Shown here in pieces: positions 60,301-64,000 of a stretch of 64,000 bases of DNA. The stretch's first letter is position 1; every line of letters begins with the position of its first letter. This DNA is from Calvatia gigantea (lineage: Eukaryota > Basidiomycota > Agaricomycetes > Agaricales > Lycoperdaceae). The stretch lies in NCBI GenBank assembly GCA_025093985.1, contig JACAAK010000002.1, positions 3,286,001 through 3,350,000 of the forward strand. The letters are read 5' to 3'. The notes beneath the pieces are model-generated. The model saw only the letters and a program-made list of their open reading frames with translations. It was not told where the DNA came from and ran no database searches. Made by a program: the position numbers and the translations under genes.

Positions 60301-61462
60301 CGTCTCTTTCTAAGGCGCCCGTGAAGAATCCATTTCGGCTGTGCGTCGGATTAGGACTCGGGAGAGGAGAAGCATAAGGTGATGGGTACGGTGAAGCCGT
60401 CACGCCGGGGTCATTGTAGGACATCTTCACGTCGCAGTGTGTCAACATCGGCATGGCTCCAAGGAGATCAAGGAGTTGGCCAAAGTTGTACTTGCAGTTG
60501 GACGAAGTGAAATTAGTAATCTGGTGCCAGGGAATCCCGCTGCAGCAGAACGTCGGCGAGGAGGAGAGGAGTGTGAGGTTCCACAAGGCAGGCAATACTA
60601 TCCCGTCATCCTTCCTGACGAGATTCAACATCAAATCTTGTGTCCAATTATCCAGCGTCAAATTCCTTAGCCGCTCGAGTTTAGCAACAAATTGCTCCAA
60701 GGCGCTTAGAGCACCATCATCGGTAGTAATTGGATTACGAAATCCAGAACGAGGACTCCTTGGGCTCGCAGAGCCCGGAGGAGTGGCAAGGCCGGTTGTG
60801 CTCGACGAATTAGGTAGCCTACGAAGGGGAGCCTGCGTTCTTGCGTGATCGGTTCTCTTCACCACGAGGTCATGAATTCTCCATGTATCATCTCCGAAAG
60901 TATCCAACACCCGACCTAAAACTTCACCTGCGGCGCTAACCCCACCACCGACCCCTGCATTGAAGCAATTCGTTTGAACTTCGATGGAAAGAGGAACCGC
61001 CCGAGACCGGTCGAGGTGGAGGTGAATTTGACGAGCGATAGCGATGAGGTCGCGTTCCTTCCTATTCCGCTGGGAAGAGCTTTGAGCGGAATAGAAGGCG
61101 TATGGGAAGTTGAGCCAGATCCGGATGGAAGACCAAAGTCGGGGTGTATTAAGGTAAACTTTCCTCCATGACCGGGAAACTAGACCGAGCACTGCCCCTG
61201 GATGCCCGAGCTTCTGCTCGGCACCGGTTCTGGGATAATCACCAGTGCAAGAACCACCTAAATCGGTTATTGAAGGCGTGGTCCCAGGACGAGACCATCG
61301 TTCCCAGTTCGCCCCGATTGAATATCCGCAATTTTGCTGCACTTCTTCGTCATAGAAATATTCCAAGAAAATATTCCCCAAAACTTCGAGGGGAATAGAA
61401 TCAAATGGGGAATATCCCAGCTCGCGACCTACAGCCTCCCTGTCGAACAATAACATATACAT
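57332..61462 (-). CDS. F-box / gag / protease / integrase fusion ORF
   Basis: One uninterrupted frame of 1376 codons. Residues 1-529 are a host F-box protein: FDSIPLEVLGNIFLEYFYD near residue 15, VLGLVSRSWRKVYLNTPRLW, then HLDRSRAVPLSIEVQTN and a leucine-rich body. The frame crosses in phase at 59875/59876 (LLLTLAW to TNAIVCAILSANMVED) into gag. Downstream: CCHC zinc knuckle CTNCKISGHDWKDC about 690, protease WILDSGATAHICN about 775, GAG-pre-integrase LWHRRLGHL about 940, integrase with Asp in LHADLQGPF, Asp in FRSDRGGEFTG and Glu in QQNGVAERFNRT about 1010-1105, then a Pro/Ser-rich linker. It ends where the RT should begin. Start taken at ATG 61462 (a second ATG lies two codons on, at 61456). 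Promoter would be that of the captured host DNA or the LTR. Confidence 0.9.
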   Translation of the reverse strand: MYMLLFDREAVGRELGYSPFDSIPLEVLGNIFLEYFYDEEVQQNCGYSIGANWERWSRPGTTPSITDLGGSCTGDYPRTGAEQKLGHPGAVLGLVSRSWRKVYLNTPRLWSSIRIWLNFPYAFYSAQSSSQRNRKERDLIAIARQIHLHLDRSRAVPLSIEVQTNCFNAGVGGGVSAAGEVLGRVLDTFGDDTWRIHDLVVKRTDHARTQAPLRRLPNSSSTTGLATPPGSASPRSPRSGFRNPITTDDGALSALEQFVAKLERLRNLTLDNWTQDLMLNLVRKDDGIVLPALWNLTLLSSSPTFCCSGIPWHQITNFTSSNCKYNFGQLLDLLGAMPMLTHCDVKMSYNDPGVTASPYPSPYASPLPSPNPTHSRNGFFTGALERDGSASPRRRTHVHLPFLTHLSLQGLPKSIQLLLCSLKAKELNTLKLSSYEAGIGISQILSDQSPCESLFRFLRRSQCTLEWMRIDTMFLVPPQPAYQSGQRDPKYIYSYMLKADFAPLQSLKALIIGRGHPETVEKLLLTLAWTNAIVCAILSANMVEDIQIQLGYHEIAADMWGEAQSIFAGQSMMDWTLLLSTLITTKYVDGEDVITHITTMKTLRRDIAAIKRDIGDDFFACILRLSMPPNWSYVFAGLPENYTATEIERRIREEDGVRKNHQATAALAYRSMARNNNNNNRRNQTQQPGQPFCTNCKISGHDWKDCWSKGGGAEGQGPRQRKKKNKGKQGGNSRHRANQAQADETMDDNRSTASGGNSLAGDSAYMATTSSQPKSDTWILDSGATAHICNQRLAFTTFTPRNDIIGGINADGPQLHSTGVGNIELLVTVKGRPARVVTLLDVKYCPNARDNLISESRMDRKGLEIRKKGGLVQINKKAEIVMEGHLQRNGLYHLTCYADCDRAPRYKLAQAMILKKNHLTCSYPLETSPPSSLAFAAISSDISSLDLWHRRLGHLNEEYLRHLAKHQMVSRLDLKTSDRLNACAGCALGKHPQAPFPQQASRRVKRPLERLHADLQGPFSTSIEGYHHVLIVIDDFSRMGWKIFLKQKSDARQHLRDLITSLENRIGNKVVYFRSDRGGEFTGHALKSYFKDKGITHEMSAPHTPQQNGVAERFNRTTHEHALAMLKEAGMADGFWPEAHQYASDARNRSPTKTLNHITPYQAFFNEKPSVSAFRIFGSRCHVRTPHELRRGKLDAHSIEGVFCGFDPASTSWKIWIPSKRSFQVSRDVIVYETVNHPGIDTSMPPVTSEGVNIDDPTHSRSHPNSIPIPEETGSPLPRSSPIPSDPPFTTPPSIPNPSEPRRTTRISRPSWIKQANEEQAVKEFEAKKQCQKICEARANRLNNPTSKYQLPPTIPEHEAVEHTPEGDLAPTQSWL
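59738..59875 (-). repeat. Duplicated gag stretch, downstream copy
   Basis: 138 bp identical to 61877-62013 except for one extra G near 59793 (CATATCGGCAGC here, CATATCGCAGC there). Encodes TNAIVCAILSANMVEDIQIQ and following residues. Directly follows the F-box segment. Confidence 0.95.
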
Positions 61463-61876
61463 TGGTTGTAAGCGCCAGTGCTGGAATCGACTAAGGCACA
61501 AAATAGTGCTTTAAGTACCCACCTTGTTACCATCGTACGCTCTCCCAACCCCATCCGCGGGTATGTTTTCACCCTTTTCGCCAGCCTAGTGTCCAACACT
61601 ACTTCGACGCTGGTTTCGCAACTACTCGCAAAAGCCATCTCCCTATCTACCAGTCAACCAACTGCTAAGATTGCAGGGTAAATTATTCAAGCCAAGAAAC
61701 CACCAGCAAAGTCTCGCCGCATCCAAACAACAACAGAAATCTGGATTTACAGAGAGGAAAAAACGAAATTCGAAGGAGAGAGGGGAGGGAAGAAGGGGAA
61801 GAAGGGGGGGAGGGTATTAGGTGGGAATGTGGAGCAGTATGTAATTATGGCGATTTTCCCAGCCGAAGGGCGTCCA
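59876..61876 (-). other. Captured host segment with F-box gene
   Basis: 2001 bp with no similarity to copia, lying between the two gag copies. In element orientation it starts with about 400 bp of pyrimidine-rich, promoter/leader-like DNA (about 61740-61840), then the F-box coding region to LLLTLAW. The coding part in the segment has no intron. Confidence 0.88.
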
Positions 61877-62013
61877 CCAATCCATCATAGACTGTCCCGC
61901 GAATATAGATTGAGCTTCCCCCCACATATCGCAGCGATTTCGTGATAACCCAATTGTATCTGGATATCCTCCACCATGTTGGCTGAGAGTATGGCGCAGA
62001 CAATAGCGTTTGT
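61877..62013 (-). repeat. Duplicated gag stretch, upstream copy (one base deleted)
   Basis: 137 bp; partner of 59738-59875. The missing base shifts the gag frame so that it ends at 61885 (AAICGGKLNLYSRDSL then stop). Confidence 0.95.
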
Positions 62014-62451
62014 GCGAGCCCATCTCTCACCGTGTTCTGCGTTGTTGGTGTCACCCTGAACAGAACCGGTACAGTAGTCGTAAACGTCAAAGATTCGGAA
62101 TTGAGTCCGCATCTGCTGGACCCATATCTTATAGTTCGACACATTAAGTTTAACGGGGAGGTTCATCATGTATTGATAACGACTAGGCTCGATGTGAGCT
62201 ACATTAAGAGTCCAATGGACTTTGTTGGGTTTCGACGGTGCCTTCCCCCTAGGTGGTGTGCTCGGCTCCTCGTGCTTGACCGAAACGCCTGCCGAAGCCG
62301 CCGACATAGTCCTGGTATTGGACTGTCCGGTCTGACTCTCGCGACCTAAGTCTGCGGATTCAGATTGTCCGAATGGCGACGAAAGTCTACCACCGGCGGA
62401 TCCTTGGCGACCATCAGAGTCTACCTTGGATGCCTGGCTAGCTTGGGACAT
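61885..62451 (-). pseudogene. Copia gag N-terminal part, truncated
   Basis: ATG 62451, MSQASQASKVDSDGRQGSAG, a Ser/Pro-rich N-terminus, then the capsid-like segment LPVKLNVSNYKIWVQQMRTQ, FDVYDYCTGSVQGDTNNAEH and GERWARTNAIVCAIL. Frameshifted in the duplicated stretch. The intact continuation of gag is now fused to the F-box gene. Confidence 0.9.
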
Positions 62452-62616
62452 AACGTGGGTCTAAGAGAGGTTGCTCGGCTCGAAGGTGCTAGTATAGCAG
62501 GGGTAACGAAAACGGCGGGAAAAGAATAGGATGTTGATAGGATAACGTCGGAGGGTATAAACGAATGAGCGGCGGTTTGATAAACGAGTGAACGGGTTCA
62601 ATAGGTCGCGACACCG

Positions 62617-62628
62617 GGGCCCATAACC
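62617..62628 (-). other. Primer-binding site, initiator tRNA-Met anticodon-arm type
   Basis: Minus strand GGTTATGGGCCC directly after the 5' LTR end. It is complementary to GGGCCCAUAACC of the anticodon arm of eukaryotic initiator tRNA-Met, the half-tRNA priming known for Drosophila copia. Confidence 0.8.
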
Positions 62629-62899
62629 TATAGGAAAGATATGACGCGCAGGGCTAGGATAGACCTCAGTCGACGTGGAACGAGACTGTATTAGATTGTG
62701 TAATTACCTAGGATAGACTACGGAATGAGTTAGCTAGTGTGTACAATGGAGAACGATGGTTTGCTTACCCTCAGTCGACGTGGAACGAGACTGAGGGTGT
62801 GCAAGGTATGAGGCCAGCGAATGAGTGTGATGTCACGTGATAGCGAAGTGATTATCTACTGTAAGAAAAAGATAACGGAAGTCTACCTATATTCCAACA
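62629..62899 (-). repeat. 5' LTR, 271 bp
   Basis: Minus strand TGTTGGAATATAGG ... TTTCCTATA. Termini are TG...TA rather than the common TG...CA. It contains two copies of a 25-bp motif (listed next). Confidence 0.95.
62664..62793. repeat. Internal LTR repeat with GTCGAC palindrome
   Basis: CCTCAGTCGACGTGGAACGA plus GACTG (25 bp) occurs at 62664-62688 and 62769-62793, 105 bp apart; the same pair is at 55296 and 55401 in the 3' LTR. Confidence 0.9.
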
Positions 62900-62904
62900 G
62901 CAGG
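62900..62904. repeat. Target-site duplication GCAGG, right
   Basis: Partner of 55256-55260. Confidence 0.9.
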
Positions 62905-63190
62905 TAACTCAGCTCACCTATAGATAATGGCAGGCTTTGGTACCAGCGGAAGCAGGTTGGTTGGGTGTCACGACGAACACGGCGACTCTTGGCAAGGCGC
63001 TTGAAACACTGATCTGGGGAGCATAGCATCCGGCTGAAGATCTTGTCGTTCTGTGGTCGTGTTCTTCCATGCGCCGGTTCGTCGGCATCCGCATACGATC
63101 TCGAAAAGATTTTGCTTCATGCGTGATGTACACAAGACGCATGGACCGGATGTCGGCTAGCCCTACCGCTTTTTGTGCGGGAGCGTATGA
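62905..63190. other. Flanking host DNA, nothing recognised
   Basis: 286 bp between the element and segment R. A minus-strand frame (62918-63142) has no recognisable content. Confidence 0.45.
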
Positions 63191-64000
63191 TTAACGATCC
63201 CCAGACTATGCTGCGAGATAGGGGTTGCAGTCCAAGCTTCAAGCTTCAAGGCCCGTGATTCCTATGCTAACCGGAAGGTTGGAAAAGCCCCCCCGTTTCG
63301 AGCCATGCCTGGCGTTTGCTTCTTGGGAAAAGGAAACACCAGACGGCCTACTGGTATACAAGCCCTTTCAAGGTTCCTCTCAGACGCACTGTGTTGAGTG
63401 ACGGTAGCGGTACCATCTCTGTTTATGCCCCACCCTGCTTTATTTCTCGGGAAACCAGTGGGTTGGACTTACTCCATTCGTTGTGCATCGCCACGGATTG
63501 AAGTTCGCTCCAATGCGAAGTATCGCAGTGAGAGTCAAGCTTCATGTAACACGGTTGTTTTCACTGTGGTCTATGCGCTTCCCAAGACCCTTGGCATTCT
63601 TTTCTTGGCATACGCCCTCCCCACAGCGGGGTTTAATATTTTGCTTGATGGAATGGACAACACACAACATAACTCCTGGTAAATACTGTTTCCGGAGCGA
63701 GATACAGAGCACACATACTGGGTCGCCACACACCTTAGTCTCCGCGAGGCTTCGCACCCAGAGCTCACTCGTACCTAAAAACAAAACACATGTTAGCTGG
63801 AAGTGGGGGGTTAAAATCATACCAACTCCGCTGTGTTGAAGCAGCTGATTTGGTGTTTTGACGACCCAGATACTTCTGCTGGCCGAGTTCACAGTTTTTG
63901 ATCGTAAGAAAGAGGCAAAGATTCTGCATGCGAGGACTTGATCGTTGATTGTGTTTTATTAATCATTTTCACTATATATATTGTTCCTTAATCAACGAAC
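63191..64000. repeat. Segment R, external copy (continues past window end)
   Basis: Near-identical to 55444-56253. Preceded by GTATGA, the same six bases that precede the copy inside the 3' LTR. Confidence 0.92.

Larger units (their letters stand above)
55261..62899 (-). mobile_element. Ty1/copia LTR retrotransposon carrying a captured host F-box gene; RT-deleted
   Basis: Oriented on the minus strand: 5' LTR 62629-62899, gag from ATG 62451, zinc knuckle, protease and integrase, remnant RNase H, polypurine tract, 3' LTR 55261-56621. It is bounded by the GCAGG duplication. The LTRs are identical wherever they can be compared (all 271 bp), so insertion was recent. Three departures from a normal element: a 2001-bp host segment inside gag (59876-61876), loss of the reverse-transcriptase core between integrase and RNase H, and a 997-bp insertion in the 3' LTR. 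It is non-autonomous in its present form. Confidence 0.95.

Noticed and set aside
55261..64000. Reading the 0.8-kb R copies as the LTRs of a larger element
   Set aside because: The true LTRs (271 bp) are defined by TSD, PBS and polypurine tract; one R lies inside an LTR and the other outside the element.

Overview
The window is nuclear DNA of a filamentous basidiomycete, most likely an agaricomycete. The genes are cut by many short GT..AG introns (mostly 45-65 nt), genes lie close together in both orientations, and the protein families present are typical of mushroom-forming fungi: NACHT P-loop NTPases, JAMM/AMSH deubiquitinases, sterol-glucosyltransferase-like enzymes, P450 pairs and F-box proteins. 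No RNA gene, CRISPR array or bacterial-type operon was seen.

Layout. 0-7.4 kb: 3' part of a HOS2/HDAC3-type histone deacetylase, a sterol-glucosyltransferase-like gene on the minus strand, and an 8-amino-7-oxononanoate synthase-like gene. 8-26.4 kb: an accessory block of NACHT genes, three AMSH-like genes and a GPI12 (PIG-L) gene, built by at least two rounds of segmental duplication that left gene fragments at the junctions. 26.6-32.6 kb: a conserved island with RPA34 (RNA polymerase I subunit), ADA3/NGG1 (SAGA adaptor) and an SLC41-type Mg2+ transporter. For RPA34, ADA3, GPI12, the transporter and the two minus-strand NACHT genes I could place every intron so that the reading frame closes. 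33-45.6 kb: a third intact NACHT gene of the second subfamily, then two decayed copies of a further NACHT gene in a third duplication. 45.6-54.9 kb: an intronless F-box gene and two related P450 genes, the second with a frameshift.

55.26-62.90 kb: a complete-ended Ty1/copia element on the minus strand with 271-bp LTRs, a 5-bp target duplication (GCAGG), a primer-binding site matching the anticodon arm of initiator tRNA-Met, and a polypurine tract. Its internal region has lost the reverse-transcriptase core. A 2.0-kb host segment with an F-box gene is inserted in gag so that the F-box protein is fused in frame to gag-protease-integrase. The 3' LTR also carries a 997-bp insertion, a second copy of which lies just outside the element. 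Both insertions are flanked by direct duplications of element sequence (about 138 bp and 93 bp). This chimeric element is the most unusual object in the window.

How things fit together: the conserved genes are housekeeping and unrelated to each other. The NACHT genes (two subfamilies, seven loci counting decayed copies but not the short 15.8-kb fragment) look like a rapidly turning-over set of putative innate-recognition NTPases. The tandem AMSH-like genes and GPI12 fragments are their fellow passengers in the duplicated units; a functional link is possible but not shown by the sequence.
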